From Sporosarcina sp. ACRSL (GTDB taxonomy: Bacteria; Bacillota; Bacilli; Bacillales_A; Planococcaceae), in the NCBI RefSeq assembly GCF_022346605.1, contig NZ_JAKRNT010000006.1, positions 186,001-250,000 on the forward strand: a stretch of 64,000 nucleotides of DNA. Reading direction: 5' to 3'. A program made the translations under genes and the position numbers. Below the pieces are notes generated by a model that searched no databases, was not told where the DNA came from, and saw nothing but the letters and a program-made list of their open reading frames with translations. Positions 16,689 through 26,306 of this stretch are shown here, piece after piece (position 1 is the first letter of the stretch; the number at the start of each line of letters is the position of its first letter).

Positions 16689-17372
16689 TCAATCTTTCTT
16701 TGCATATTTCACTTTCCACGAATCATCGACCTGTTCCAATCCGATACCGACCCATCCATCCGCAAGTAAAGATTGCTGCTCCATAACATCAGACATGTCG
16801 ACAGTAATACCGATTGTCGAAGGCTTGTCCGATGCAGCCAGATCTTTTATAAATGTGTAGCGCAAAACATGGCCGTATTTCTTTTCTACCGAAACAATAT
16901 GCATGCCCAATGCGAATTTATCTTTCAAGCTTGCGATATTAAACGGGGCGACCGTCGCGCATACGTAACGGTACCGATTTTTGTCGACGTTTTCCATGAG
17001 AAGCTGCCCAAGCAATTGCTGCAATTTGTTTCCTCGATAATCTGGGTCGACATTCGTCACTTCTGAATACAAAACGGTTGGCAATTCGGTTTCTGGCAAA
17101 CCGGCATCTCTTCCTAAATGATGCTCGTCGATTTCCGGTTCGAGCATCGCCCTGAAAGCGATAAGTCGGTTGCCGTAGAAAGCTCCGATCATTGTGCCAT
17201 TACCTTTCAGAATGTAGCGAAATTCTTCTTCGGAAAGTGGCTGTAGAAAGGAGGCGACTTCTAGCGACCCAATCACTTTCTCTTGCAACTCGATAATCGG
17301 ACCTAGTTCGTTTACCGTCAAGTTTCGTATTGTCACTTTTTGACCATTCCGCAAGATGATGTCTTGTTTCAT
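16689..17372 (-). CDS. GNAT-family acyltransferase paired with an amino-acid racemase
   Basis: A 227-residue N-acyltransferase. The acyl-CoA region is visible as YSEVTNVDPDYRGNKLQQLLGQLLM, followed by NIASLKDKFALGMHIV. The ATG overlaps the TGA of the racemase gene by 4 bp, so both proteins are made together. Inference from known NSAR loci: an enzyme of this type N-succinylates or acetylates amino acids so that the partner racemase can invert them. The acyl donor cannot be read from the sequence. Confidence 0.82.
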   Translation of the reverse strand: MKQDIILRNGQKVTIRNLTVNELGPIIELQEKVIGSLEVASFLQPLSEEEFRYILKGNGTMIGAFYGNRLIAFRAMLEPEIDEHHLGRDAGLPETELPTVLYSEVTNVDPDYRGNKLQQLLGQLLMENVDKNRYRYVCATVAPFNIASLKDKFALGMHIVSVEKKYGHVLRYTFIKDLAASDKPSTIGITVDMSDVMEQQSLLADGWVGIGLEQVDDSWKVKYAKKD

Positions 17373-18481
17373 CCAAGCACCTTCTCCGAGTACACAGTCA
17401 ATTTATTCAAGATAGCTTCATCCACATCAACTCCGAGTCCCGCCTTATCCGTCAAGCGAATGAAAGGAATGTCATATTTCAAGTTTCCGATGTCTTCACT
17501 AAATTTCAATGGTCCTGTCAATTCCACACTCGTTATGATCCGTTTGGAAAAAGCGACATGGAATCCCGCTGCCGAACCGACGGACGATTCGACCATCGAG
17601 CCGATCTGACATTCGATTCCTGCCATTTCCGCCATATGGGCTAACTTCATGGCCGGATAAATGCCGCCACATTTCATCAATTTAATATTCACTTTGTCTG
17701 CAGCCCGCTTGGCGATAATCTCACGCATATCACGGAATCCGCACAGCCCTTCGTCAATCATGACAGGCACAGAAGTTTTCGATTTGATTTCCACCATTGC
17801 ATCGATGTCATCCGCTTTGACCGGTTGCTCAAGCCAATCGAGTGAACTATGTTCAAGTTTTCGTAACGCTTGCAACGTCGTTGAGCTGTTCACCCAACCT
17901 TGATTGACATCGATTCGAATGGCGATCGATTCACCTACCCGTTCTCGGACAGCTTGGATTCGTTTCACATCTTCCGAAACGTCTGTGCCAACTTTCATTT
18001 TCAATGAACGGTAGCCTTCTTGAACGCGTTGTTCGGCTTCATCTGCCATATGTGCAGGCGTCCCAATGCTGAGTACGTGCGTAATCGGAAATTCATCGTG
18101 ATATTTTCCGCCTAACAGATCATAAACGGGAACGTCCAACGCTTTTCCGATCAAATCATAGCAAGCGATATCTAAAGCTGCCTTGGCAGCGGGCACTCCA
18201 TAAATTTCAGCATCCATGCGCGCATGGATCTTTTCCATTTGACCAGGATCCATGCCGATCAGTTTTGGTGCGAGCGTGTTTTTCAAAATGGCATATGTAC
18301 TTTCCCAGCTTTCACCGGTAACATGCTCGTCCGCTACTGCCTCCCCGTATCCGACATGACCCATGTCGGTTGTCAGTTTAACGATGATGGAAGGAATCGT
18401 ATCATAACTCGCATAACTGACGATAAACGGGTCATGTAAAGGCAAGTGGATCGCATGAATTTCGATTTCTGTAATTTTCAT
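17369..18481 (-). CDS. Enolase-superfamily N-acyl/N-succinylamino acid racemase
   Basis: A 370-residue member of the muconate-lactonizing subgroup. The first catalytic lysine motif is SLKMKVGTD, the metal ligands are in RIDVNQGW, WLEQP and MIDEG, and the second lysine is in NIKLMKCGG. The MVESSVGSAAGFH and ELTGPLKF segments match the Bacillus cereus BC0371 type, an N-succinyl-Arg/Lys racemase, better than the Ala-Glu dipeptide epimerases, which have DxD there. I chose ATG 18481 (MKITEIEIH) after a GAAAGGAAG site; the frame runs on upstream without family sequence. Exact substrate uncertain. Confidence 0.85.
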   Translation of the reverse strand: MKITEIEIHAIHLPLHDPFIVSYASYDTIPSIIVKLTTDMGHVGYGEAVADEHVTGESWESTYAILKNTLAPKLIGMDPGQMEKIHARMDAEIYGVPAAKAALDIACYDLIGKALDVPVYDLLGGKYHDEFPITHVLSIGTPAHMADEAEQRVQEGYRSLKMKVGTDVSEDVKRIQAVRERVGESIAIRIDVNQGWVNSSTTLQALRKLEHSSLDWLEQPVKADDIDAMVEIKSKTSVPVMIDEGLCGFRDMREIIAKRAADKVNIKLMKCGGIYPAMKLAHMAEMAGIECQIGSMVESSVGSAAGFHVAFSKRIITSVELTGPLKFSEDIGNLKYDIPFIRLTDKAGLGVDVDEAILNKLTVYSEKVLG

Positions 18482-18583
18482 TTGTTTCTTCCTTTCACAA
18501 TGGCAACTATCTTTCATTATTGTAACATCGGAGGGATTATGGTGAAAGAATGGACTTTGGAGTGGAACAACCCTTGCTAACAT

Positions 18584-18617
18584 AAACAAAAACGGCGGGA
18601 TATGCTCCCGACGTTTT
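18584..18617 (-). terminator. Terminator of the VOC gene
   Basis: Stem AAAACGTCGGGA / CCCGCCGTTTT on the minus strand with a short loop and a T-rich tail, between the VOC gene and the racemase start. Confidence 0.75.
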
Positions 18618-18630
18618 ACTAGAAAATTAT

Positions 18631-19044
18631 TCACTCTTCATGACTGATTTGCCATTCGATGCCGAATTGGTCTTTCAATTGGCCATACGCTTTGCTCCAG
18701 AACGTTTCCTGTAACTCCATCGTCACGGTCCCGCCTTGCTTCAGTTTATCGAACACAGTTTTGATGAGCTCAATGTCCTTGTTGACGAAAGCTAGACTGA
18801 CATTATTCCCTTCGATGAAAGGATGACCAGGAAATGTATCGGAAAACATAACTCTGCTTCCATCAATATTCAATCTTGTATGCAAAACCAAATCCTTTGC
18901 TTCCTCAGGCAACTGATAATCCGGACTTTGCGGAGCCTCTCCGAATGTCATGATCTGAGGTTTTTCTGTATTGAACACCTCTGCGTAAAACTCGGCTGCC
19001 TGCCTGCAATTCCCGTTAAAGTTGAGATATACATCTACTGCCAT
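18631..19044 (-). CDS. VOC-superfamily protein (PhnB/YjdN-like)
   Basis: A cytosolic protein of 137 residues with the PhnB-like glyoxalase fold. It begins with the repeat-1 strand VYLNFNGNCRQAAEFYAEVF and has LNIDGSRVMFSDTFPG and a C-terminal WSKAYGQLKDQFGIEWQI, the conserved end of this family. The reaction is not established for most members. The start has an AAAGGGG ribosome site. It stands alone and is terminated before the racemase operon. Confidence 0.85.
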   Translation of the reverse strand: MAVDVYLNFNGNCRQAAEFYAEVFNTEKPQIMTFGEAPQSPDYQLPEEAKDLVLHTRLNIDGSRVMFSDTFPGHPFIEGNNVSLAFVNKDIELIKTVFDKLKQGGTVTMELQETFWSKAYGQLKDQFGIEWQISHEE

Positions 19045-19116
19045 CTAATAACCCCTTTTCCAATATTCATTTCATTCATTCAATTCAGTTTACCATGTAC
19101 AAGCGATCTTGCAAAC

Positions 19117-20961
19117 TTAAAATGGGAACAGAATTGGAATTGCAATCATCATGACAACGAGCATGATGAATTGCAATGGCACTCCGATTTTCACAAAATC
19201 CTTGAATTGATAGCCGCCTGCCGTCATGACGAGCGCATTTGTCGGTGATGCGACCGGTGTGGAGAATGCCATGCTAGCTGCTACTGCTACTGCGATCAGG
19301 AATGGATACGGGCTGACGCCGATGCTGAGGGCCGCGCTTAATCCGATAGGAGCAAACAGGACAGCCGTAGCGGTATTGCTTATGAATTGCCCGAATGTCA
19401 TCGTCAACAAGAAGATGCCACCAAGTACCCCGATAGGACCGAGCCCGCCAAGCAATTGGATAATCCCTTCTGACAGCAACACCATCCCTCCCGTATTTTC
19501 AAGCGCTGTCGCCATCGGAAGCATCGCCCCGATGAGAACGATGCTTTCCCAGTTGATTTGCCCGTATGCGTCGTCCATATTCCTGACGCACCCAGTCAAA
19601 ATCATCAATGCTGCGCCGATCAACACCGAGATGACAGCTGGAAATACTTCGAACACCATAAGAAGAACCATTAGAATCATGATGGCCCCAGCAATCGAAG
19701 CTTTTCCACTTGCGGCAGCCATGCTCGCATGCTCTTTCGGTTGCCCGATGACGACAACGTTCCTCGTATCCTTTGAAAGCAATTCGATCGATTCCCAAGA
19801 ACCTTGTACGAGAAGGGCATCCCCAAAACGGAGGCTTTGCTTCGACATATCTTTTACGACAAACTCCCCTTGGCGGTTAATCCCTAAAATATTCAAGTTA
19901 TACTTCTCGCGAAAGTTGATCGTACGCAACGTTTCCTTAATGAGATTCGAATGTGGGGTCAGGAGTACTTCCGCAATTCCTAACTCCTTCGATACGAGCT
20001 CATCCGCCTCCGACGTCCCTTCTTCGATCAATAACCCATATGCTTCAACGAACTTTTTCACGTTTTCGGCAGACCCTTGTATGTAAAGACGATCCTTCGG
20101 TTGAACAACACTATTCGGTCCTGCCATTTCCTTATAGGTCATCGGCAATAAATTTAATCCTTCGGTCGATTTCCTGCTTATTTTCAAAATGCATAAATGA
20201 TACGTTGCCGGAATCTTTAATTGCGCGAGCCGCTTCCCGATCAATTCCGACCCTTCCGGAACTTTCACTCGGAACAGACTTCCACCAAGTTGATAATCGA
20301 TTGCTAGTTGCTTCGTCGATAACTTTTGAACTTGATTCGCATTGGAACCGGACTTTCCTTTTGGCAGTAATGAATTACGGACTGCGAATAAGTAAATAAT
20401 GCCAACGACCCCACCGATGATGCCGATCGGGGTGATTTGGAAAAAGCCAAGTTTTTCATAACCATTGTCGACAAGCATTTGGCTAATGATTAAGTTAGGC
20501 GGTGAAGCGATTAACGTGAGCAATCCGGAAAAGCTCGCCATATAGGAAAGAGGTATTAAGTATTTTGAAGGGCTGCTATTAATGCTGATTGCAATGCTGA
20601 TAACAATCGGCAGCATAAGAGCCACTGTCCCCGTATTGCTCATGAATGCGCCGACTGATGCAACAATGAGTAACAACAGAATGAACAGCCTTTTCTCGCT
20701 GTCACCCGAATAGCGCAATAGTAATGTACCCGCCATTTGGGCAAGCCCTGTCCGTAAAATTCCTGCCCCGATTACAAAAAGGGCGGCAATCATAATGACG
20801 ACAGAGTTAGAAAATCCGGAAAGCGCTTCGACAGGTGTCAGAATTCCCGTCAATACGAAGGCGAGCAAGGCGAGAATCGCAACGAGGTCCGCGCGCAGTT
20901 TATTCGTCATGAATAAAACGACGGTGATTCCTAAAATGATAAACGTAAGAGTAAGTTCCAA
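19117..20961 (-). CDS. SLC13/DASS-family permease with two RCK-C (TrkA-C) domains
   Basis: A 614-residue membrane protein. An N-terminal helical half (about 1-200, with SNTGTVALMLPI and ASPPNLIISQ) is joined to a C-terminal helical half (about 425-614, with FISNTATAVLFAPI and STPVASPTNALVM) through a cytosolic insert of about 200 residues with two TrkA-C-like domains. Family members move sulfate, dicarboxylates or related anions with Na+. The start is TTG 20961, with AAGGGA upstream. The substrate is unknown; sulfate-type permeases with the same insert are common in Gram-positives. Confidence 0.88.
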   Translation of the reverse strand: MELTLTFIILGITVVLFMTNKLRADLVAILALLAFVLTGILTPVEALSGFSNSVVIMIAALFVIGAGILRTGLAQMAGTLLLRYSGDSEKRLFILLLLIVASVGAFMSNTGTVALMLPIVISIAISINSSPSKYLIPLSYMASFSGLLTLIASPPNLIISQMLVDNGYEKLGFFQITPIGIIGGVVGIIYLFAVRNSLLPKGKSGSNANQVQKLSTKQLAIDYQLGGSLFRVKVPEGSELIGKRLAQLKIPATYHLCILKISRKSTEGLNLLPMTYKEMAGPNSVVQPKDRLYIQGSAENVKKFVEAYGLLIEEGTSEADELVSKELGIAEVLLTPHSNLIKETLRTINFREKYNLNILGINRQGEFVVKDMSKQSLRFGDALLVQGSWESIELLSKDTRNVVVIGQPKEHASMAAASGKASIAGAIMILMVLLMVFEVFPAVISVLIGAALMILTGCVRNMDDAYGQINWESIVLIGAMLPMATALENTGGMVLLSEGIIQLLGGLGPIGVLGGIFLLTMTFGQFISNTATAVLFAPIGLSAALSIGVSPYPFLIAVAVAASMAFSTPVASPTNALVMTAGGYQFKDFVKIGVPLQFIMLVVMMIAIPILFPF

Positions 20962-21011
20962 AGCAACCGGGTCCCTTCATCTAATGTTATTTTCATTGTA
21001 ATATAGAAAGG

Positions 21012-21040
21012 AAAAAAGCGCCTTATGATTAGGCACTTTT
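21012..21040 (-). terminator. Terminator of the YlmA-like ABC gene
   Basis: Stem AAGTGCCTAA / AGGCGCTT on the minus strand with a T run, overlapping the stop codon of the ATPase gene. Confidence 0.7.
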
Positions 21041-21869
21041 ACGTGAACATTCGTGAACCTTTCAATTGTTTGCTCACTTCATTCATCTCCTTATTAATTG
21101 TAAGATAGGGCCTTCCGTCATCCCATCGAATTCTCACTGGTACATTGTATGTAGCTGTTAGCAGATCACCCGTCAATACTTCCTTTTTCTTTCCCGAAGC
21201 GACAATTTCTCCTTCTTTTAAAAGAAGCACATGTGTAATGTCCTCGACCAATTCCTCTACATGGTGTGTCACATAGATGAGATGGCAATTATTTTTCGTT
21301 ACCGCTTCTAATGTATGTAAAAATTGCTCCCTCGATAGTATGTCAAGGCCTGAACACGGTTCATCCATAATGAGCATTCGTGGTTTATTCATGAGGGCCC
21401 GAGTAATTAAGATCCGTCGTTTCTCGCCTTCGGAAAGTAAATTGAATGGCTTGCCCTTTAAATAGTATAGCCGGAAGTCATGCAACAGTTCATCCGCTCG
21501 TTCCCAATCGGCTACAGATGGTTGCTCATACAGGCCGAAACTTGCAAATTTCCCACTTATAATGACTCTCTCGACTGTATCATGCTGGAACGTTTGAGCG
21601 AATCGCTCTAGCGAACTGCTAACAAAACCAATTTCTTTTCGTAATTCCGGTAAATTCGTTTCTCCAAATCGATTTCCAAGAACGTGAACCTCTCCTTCAG
21701 TAGGAAACTGATGAGCGGAAATAATATTTAGAAGCGATGTTTTACCGGAGCCATTTAACCCCAATATTGCCCAATGCTCATTCTGTTTGATTGTCCAATT
21801 AATACTTTTAAGAATTTCTTTTTGGCCTCTTCGAAATAAAACATTTTTCATGTCAATCACATTTTGCAT
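21039..21869 (-). CDS. ABC ATPase, YlmA/ModF-like
   Basis: A 276-residue stand-alone ATP-binding protein. Walker A is LGLNGSGKTS at about residues 36-45, the signature is LLSEGEKRR (in place of LSGGQ), Walker B is MLIMDEPCSGLD and the H-loop is YVTHHVEE. The SEGEKRR variant and the W-A-I-L-G-L-N-G segment are typical of the YlmA subfamily. No permease is beside it in the same unit; the four-gene ABC operon upstream has its own ATPase. The partner and substrate are unknown. Confidence 0.88.
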   Translation of the reverse strand: MQNVIDMKNVLFRRGQKEILKSINWTIKQNEHWAILGLNGSGKTSLLNIISAHQFPTEGEVHVLGNRFGETNLPELRKEIGFVSSSLERFAQTFQHDTVERVIISGKFASFGLYEQPSVADWERADELLHDFRLYYLKGKPFNLLSEGEKRRILITRALMNKPRMLIMDEPCSGLDILSREQFLHTLEAVTKNNCHLIYVTHHVEELVEDITHVLLLKEGEIVASGKKKEVLTGDLLTATYNVPVRIRWDDGRPYLTINKEMNEVSKQLKGSRMFT

Positions 21870-21896
21870 AGTTCTACCACTCCGTTTAACTTATTA

Positions 21897-21926
21897 GAAA
21901 AACGGCAGATCATTTTTGATCCGCCG
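21897..21926 (-). terminator. Terminator of the second ABC-lipoprotein operon
   Basis: Stem CGGCGGATC / GATCTGCCG on the minus strand with a short AAAAAT loop, followed by TTTTTC. Confidence 0.82.
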
Positions 21927-21932
21927 CTTCAT

Positions 21933-22661
21933 TTATTCTTCCACCGGCGAAAATTGCACAAGAGAAATTCCAGTAACCTTGAGCTTTTGCCCCACTGTTA
22001 ACTTCAAACGAGTTTTTGAACCAGTTTGAGTGCCTCCAATTACTTCATAAAGGTGAGGTTCTTTCCCTTTTTCGTGAATTTCCAAATATCCTAACCCGTA
22101 CTCGCTCCCGACTATATAATCACCAGCTTCGATATCCAACCCGACTTCCCAAATACCCGGTGTCAGGTTAGTAGCAAGCTGTGTCGGCACCGGTGTGAAA
22201 CTCACATGATCATATCCACCGTCAGCAAAAACAGTATACGTTTCTACAATATCGACTGTTAAACTACCGACTCCCGCAAAGCCAACAATATCCCGTATGA
22301 TTAGTTCCCCATTTTCATCGTAAATGAAAATGTTCCCCGTTGGATATCCCGTAATCGAATAGCGACCCGGTTGAAGAGTAACCTTGACGCCTTCCCTCGT
22401 AAATACCCCACTCTCTACCTGTTCTGCATGTACATTACTTCGATCCACTTGCGCAAAAATTGCTGGATTCACCTGTCCGATTAAATCATCCCTCTCGGAA
22501 CCGATGATTTCAAAATTCTTTTCATATGGTGCAACTTTAACAAACTTCGATTGTTGTAAAGGATGACAGCCCGTAAGTAATAATAGAAAGGAAGCGATTA
22601 GTAGAGAAGTGCCCATTTTACTGCCGTTCAATTCAAACCATTTCTGCATTGTTTTTTTCAT
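21933..22661 (-). CDS. Lipoprotein encoded with an ABC-2 exporter
   Basis: A 242-residue protein with a signal segment ending LLLLTGC (lipobox) near residue 32, so it is anchored outside the membrane. The mature part contains two related beta-rich stretches, VTLQPGRYSITGYPTGNIFI and LDIEAGDYIVGSEYGLGYLE, which suggests a duplicated small domain. No named family is recognised. ATG 22661 follows GGTGGAG with normal spacing. It lies 45 bp after the permease and closes the operon, so it may bind the exported substrate or sense an envelope signal. Confidence 0.75.
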   Translation of the reverse strand: MKKTMQKWFELNGSKMGTSLLIASFLLLLTGCHPLQQSKFVKVAPYEKNFEIIGSERDDLIGQVNPAIFAQVDRSNVHAEQVESGVFTREGVKVTLQPGRYSITGYPTGNIFIYDENGELIIRDIVGFAGVGSLTVDIVETYTVFADGGYDHVSFTPVPTQLATNLTPGIWEVGLDIEAGDYIVGSEYGLGYLEIHEKGKEPHLYEVIGGTQTGSKTRLKLTVGQKLKVTGISLVQFSPVEE

Positions 22662-22706
22662 ATTACTCCACCGTTCCTCGTTTTCTCCCATGAAATCGCA
22701 ATCAGC

Positions 22707-23864
22707 TTATCCATTTATTTCTAATGCGACTTCTCTTTTTCGGATGTATAGCAGTTTATTCCTAACGTAAAGAACCGCTACGGCTAACAAGTTAAGCCCG
22801 ACTAGCCAACTATACGAATGTCTGAAATCCAATTTTTCATTCCTAAATTCCATAGCAGCATCTCCATTCAAGATAGAGCCGATATCGATAAATTTCAATG
22901 GATACAGCCAATTAACTTTCATACCTGCAACACTTATGAGATCAGGCAATAGTAAAATGACAATCATCGTCAAAATTGTTGCGTACAAATTCTTCGTCAT
23001 GACATTGATTAGTACAAATACTAGCAAAAGGAATAACGCGATGAGTGTAAATGAAATGAACATGTAAGTGATATACCGAGTAGTCGACACTGCAATAAAA
23101 TCCATATCTTGATAGATAAGAACTGGAGACATGAAATTTCCCCATTCCGTTTTTCGGGACACATAGGTTCCACCAATGAGAAAGCCGATTCCGAGAAACA
23201 TCATAACTTGGACTAAATGGATGCCCACTTTAGCGCTTACCTTTTGCATGAAGGATGCTGGGAATCCGACGACTACCGAGCGATGTAGTTGGTCATTCAA
23301 CAGGATGCTGCTGGCCATCAGTAAGACGAAAAGACAAAATAGCAGACCGCTGATCATGTTCAAGGTGACTGGTAAATAATTGCTTGCTACAAATGGATCG
23401 GGAACAAGCGGTAAATCATGTTCCTGATAATACCGTAAAATCGCCATTTCTTTCTGAATTTCTTCTCTCGGAATGACGTAATTTGGATGGATTCCTTTGT
23501 TCCCCAACTCGTGTAATTCAAGACGTAGTGCATTCAACTTGAGACCGTCTTCAATATACTTATCATAATCATCTTTCTTCCATAAATAATACCTTTGCAT
23601 ATTGATCAAAGAAGCTTGTTGTGTCAAATTATTGTAAGTCGCTTCCCCTTCTGCCGTCTCTCTCAACTCTTCGGGAAAGGCATTGAATACTGTGTGGAAG
23701 CGCTGCGCTTCCTCGTTTTTCAGCTTGTGAATATCTTTGATGTCAGTTTGACTGTAATGAGTATAGTACAACAGGAAAAACAGGATAAGACCAATTCCAA
23801 GCAACCAATTTTTCCGATTATGGAGCAATAGTTTTGTTTCAAATAGTAAATACTTCCAAAACAT
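22707..23864 (-). CDS. ABC-2-type transporter permease
   Basis: A 385-residue membrane protein with the same architecture as the permeases at 9455 and 10589: helix 1 at residues 20-36, a charged extracytoplasmic region to about 165 (many E, K, L heptads), then about six helices. The coupling loop LNDQLHRSVVVGFPASFMQK follows helix 2. It lies between a second permease and a lipoprotein gene on the same strand. Substrate unknown. Confidence 0.82.
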   Translation of the reverse strand: MFWKYLLFETKLLLHNRKNWLLGIGLILFFLLYYTHYSQTDIKDIHKLKNEEAQRFHTVFNAFPEELRETAEGEATYNNLTQQASLINMQRYYLWKKDDYDKYIEDGLKLNALRLELHELGNKGIHPNYVIPREEIQKEMAILRYYQEHDLPLVPDPFVASNYLPVTLNMISGLLFCLFVLLMASSILLNDQLHRSVVVGFPASFMQKVSAKVGIHLVQVMMFLGIGFLIGGTYVSRKTEWGNFMSPVLIYQDMDFIAVSTTRYITYMFISFTLIALFLLLVFVLINVMTKNLYATILTMIVILLLPDLISVAGMKVNWLYPLKFIDIGSILNGDAAMEFRNEKLDFRHSYSWLVGLNLLAVAVLYVRNKLLYIRKREVALEING

Positions 23865-23891
23865 AATCGTATCCTTCCTCGTTACATATTT

Positions 23892-25100
23892 TTACGCATA
23901 ATAGAAACGACGTTTATTGATGATCTTTGACAGAATGAAGATGACAAGTTCAATGACAGCTAGCGTGACGAGCAACACGATAATTCCTTTCGCATAGGTA
24001 ATCGTTTCTGTGTTCAAAAGAAAGTTCTTTTCTCCATCTACAATTTTCCCAAAATCAAAATACGTTTGAGGGAAGAAGCTAATATCTATTCCGAATAGTT
24101 CTCTCTCTGTCCTTGATACGAAAATGCGATCTGAAAAGAGGATAAAACTGCTGAATAAAAGAACGAGCCATTCATTTTTAAACAAAAGACCAAAAATGAC
24201 ATTCAATCGGACGAAAAGGAAGATTAAGAGAGGAACGACTATTAATGTTTTCCCTAAGAAAACAGCAATTGAAATTACATCATAATCCTCCATTGTAAAG
24301 GTCTGTTGTGCAATCATAATCGGCACATGTAAATTGAAATAGCCAAAACCGAATTGAAGGCTCATCACGATAACCCCTACGACTATTATTCCTAACACAA
24401 CGAGCAATGAATAGAAGAAAACAGATAGGGATTTAAGATTCAATTGGCGATACCAGGATATCGGAATTCCTTGTAGAACTGACCGATTGTTGCGATCCCT
24501 CGATAAAACATCAGAGCTGAAAAAGATGGCACAAAATAAAATGAATAGAATCCCATTTGATTGCAGGAACTTTTGTAATGCTTGCAATCCTGTTTTTTCA
24601 TACATTAAACCGTATGTAATAGGGTAATCATTTGTTAAGTAATCCTCGTATCGCATCATTGTTTGTTTATATAAATGGGCCCGATCCTTCCCCGGAAACG
24701 GAGATAGAGTGAAAAGATTTTCATCGGACGTATAATCATATTCATTATCTAAGAGAAAATAGTTCCGTAAATAAAGAAAACGGTAATAGTTCTTGTCCTC
24801 ATAAGCTGTAAGCATAGCTTGGTTCAGTTTGTAAGAATTTGCATTCATAGCATAGACAGGCATACCCGTCATTTGTATAACCCCTGTATTTCCCTTTTCC
24901 TCCCTTAATTTCTGTTCTAGTTCGAGATCCGTTAAATAATTTCGAACCTCATCAGGATAATAGGTTTCTTTTGTTTCTTCGTTTGGCAATAGAATCAGAC
25001 AATAACTGAGCAGCAAGACACTGATGAATAAAATGAAAGGAATGTTACGTCTGCTTCTAAATGTAATTTGAAATTCGTGTTTCAAATAATTTCGATTCAT
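23892..25100 (-). CDS. ABC-2-type transporter permease
   Basis: A 402-residue membrane protein. The first helix is at about residues 19-35 (IPFILFISVLLLSYCLIL), followed by a ~150-residue outside region and six helices. The loop LSRDRNNRSVLQGIPISWYRQ after helix 2 parallels the LHRSVVVGFP loop of the 22707 product, so the pair are paralogues. ATG 25100 (MNRNYLKHEF) has a GGGGAAG site; the frame is open further up without support. The partner ATPase is the next gene upstream. Confidence 0.82.
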   Translation of the reverse strand: MNRNYLKHEFQITFRSRRNIPFILFISVLLLSYCLILLPNEETKETYYPDEVRNYLTDLELEQKLREEKGNTGVIQMTGMPVYAMNANSYKLNQAMLTAYEDKNYYRFLYLRNYFLLDNEYDYTSDENLFTLSPFPGKDRAHLYKQTMMRYEDYLTNDYPITYGLMYEKTGLQALQKFLQSNGILFILFCAIFFSSDVLSRDRNNRSVLQGIPISWYRQLNLKSLSVFFYSLLVVLGIIVVGVIVMSLQFGFGYFNLHVPIMIAQQTFTMEDYDVISIAVFLGKTLIVVPLLIFLFVRLNVIFGLLFKNEWLVLLFSSFILFSDRIFVSRTERELFGIDISFFPQTYFDFGKIVDGEKNFLLNTETITYAKGIIVLLVTLAVIELVIFILSKIINKRRFYYA

Positions 25101-25168
25101 CCCAGCTTCCCCTTTTGAACATATATTGAATCCGTTATAAACGACCACTACTACTTAAACGACGAGTC

Positions 25169-26065
25169 TCACACATTTTTCGAATAAAATTTATCATAGT
25201 ATTCTACCGTTCCCAATGGACCGACTGTCATTTCTTTTTCGTTATAATCAAGCATCCGTTCAATCCACTTTGTCTGTTCCGCTTCGCTCATTCCCTTTAA
25301 CGGTATGCATAATAAGTGTTTTGCTATATAGATGTATCCAACTGGAAGAGTCACTTTTTCTTTCAACGATTCGTATTGTTCGGGAGTTACTTCTATTTTA
25401 AGGAACATATCATTCTCACCAGTAAATCTATGTTCGTGCACAAACTTCCCATCTTTCAAAAATAGGACTCTATCTGCATACAAATCTAAGTTTGAAAGTA
25501 AATGGGATGCAACAAAGATGAGCTTATCCTTCTTCATTTCCATTAAGCATTCGGAAATCAATGCAACATTGTCCACATCAAGTCCATTCATCACTTCATC
25601 CATTAGCATGACAGGCGTATCAGCAGCCATCATCATTGCAAAACATAGACGCTGCCGCATTCCTAATGAATAGGTCCGAACTTTCCTTTTAACATAGTTG
25701 CCCATTTGAAGACGCTCAATGACTTGCGGGACACGCTTTGTTGTCCCCTTCCACATATTTGCATATAATTTCAAATGATCTACCCCGGATAATTCCTCGA
25801 AGAGATCTTTTTGTTCAGGGAAAGTACACAACAGTTTGTGAATCAACAGCTCTTCTTTTTCATTTCGGTACGCATATTTACCGTCAAATTCAACATGCCC
25901 CGAATTTGGTTTCACAAAGTTGGCCATCACATTGAACATTGTCGATTTTCCTGTTCCGTTTGGAGCAGCCACACCGATGATTTCTCCTATATTCGCCGTT
26001 AAATTCAGATTATCGAGCACGGCTCGATCGTTATACGTAATTGACACATTTGACAATTTCAACAT
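25169..26065 (-). CDS. ABC transporter ATP-binding protein
   Basis: A 298-residue ATPase, the first gene of the second ABC operon. Walker A is APNGTGKST at about residues 34-42. The signature region is YSLGMRQR, a divergent form of LSGGQ. Walker B is VMLMDEVMNGLD, with V in place of the usual P after DE, and the H-loop is VASHLLSN. These variants are common in ABC-2 ATPases that work with exporter permeases. AAAGGCGGAAG is its ribosome site, and a consensus-like sigma-A promoter lies about 110 bp upstream. Confidence 0.9.
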   Translation of the reverse strand: MLKLSNVSITYNDRAVLDNLNLTANIGEIIGVAAPNGTGKSTMFNVMANFVKPNSGHVEFDGKYAYRNEKEELLIHKLLCTFPEQKDLFEELSGVDHLKLYANMWKGTTKRVPQVIERLQMGNYVKRKVRTYSLGMRQRLCFAMMMAADTPVMLMDEVMNGLDVDNVALISECLMEMKKDKLIFVASHLLSNLDLYADRVLFLKDGKFVHEHRFTGENDMFLKIEVTPEQYESLKEKVTLPVGYIYIAKHLLCIPLKGMSEAEQTKWIERMLDYNEKEMTVGPLGTVEYYDKFYSKNV

Positions 26066-26167
26066 TATATCTTCCGCCTTTCAGCTGATGATTTTCTGCC
26101 TACTTCGTAAGTTAGAGAACTCTAGTAATCCAGATACATATTTTTTCAATTTTTTGGGGTTTCTTCA

Positions 26168-26196
26168 ACTATAGTGGTATATTACAAATATTTCAA
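26168..26196 (-). promoter_or_regulatory. Sigma-A promoter of the second ABC operon
   Basis: On the minus strand TTGAAA (26196-26191) and TATAGT (26173-26168) are separated by exactly 17 bases, about 105 bp ahead of the ATPase start. This is a near-consensus vegetative promoter. Confidence 0.72.
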
Positions 26197-26306
26197 TAGT
26201 ATGAACGGTTTTTATACTTGCAATAAACGGAATTCAATTTATGCAATAGCAAAGACTCTTCGGAATGTTTAGAATGGGGATATACATACTTAGGGAGATG
26301 GACATT

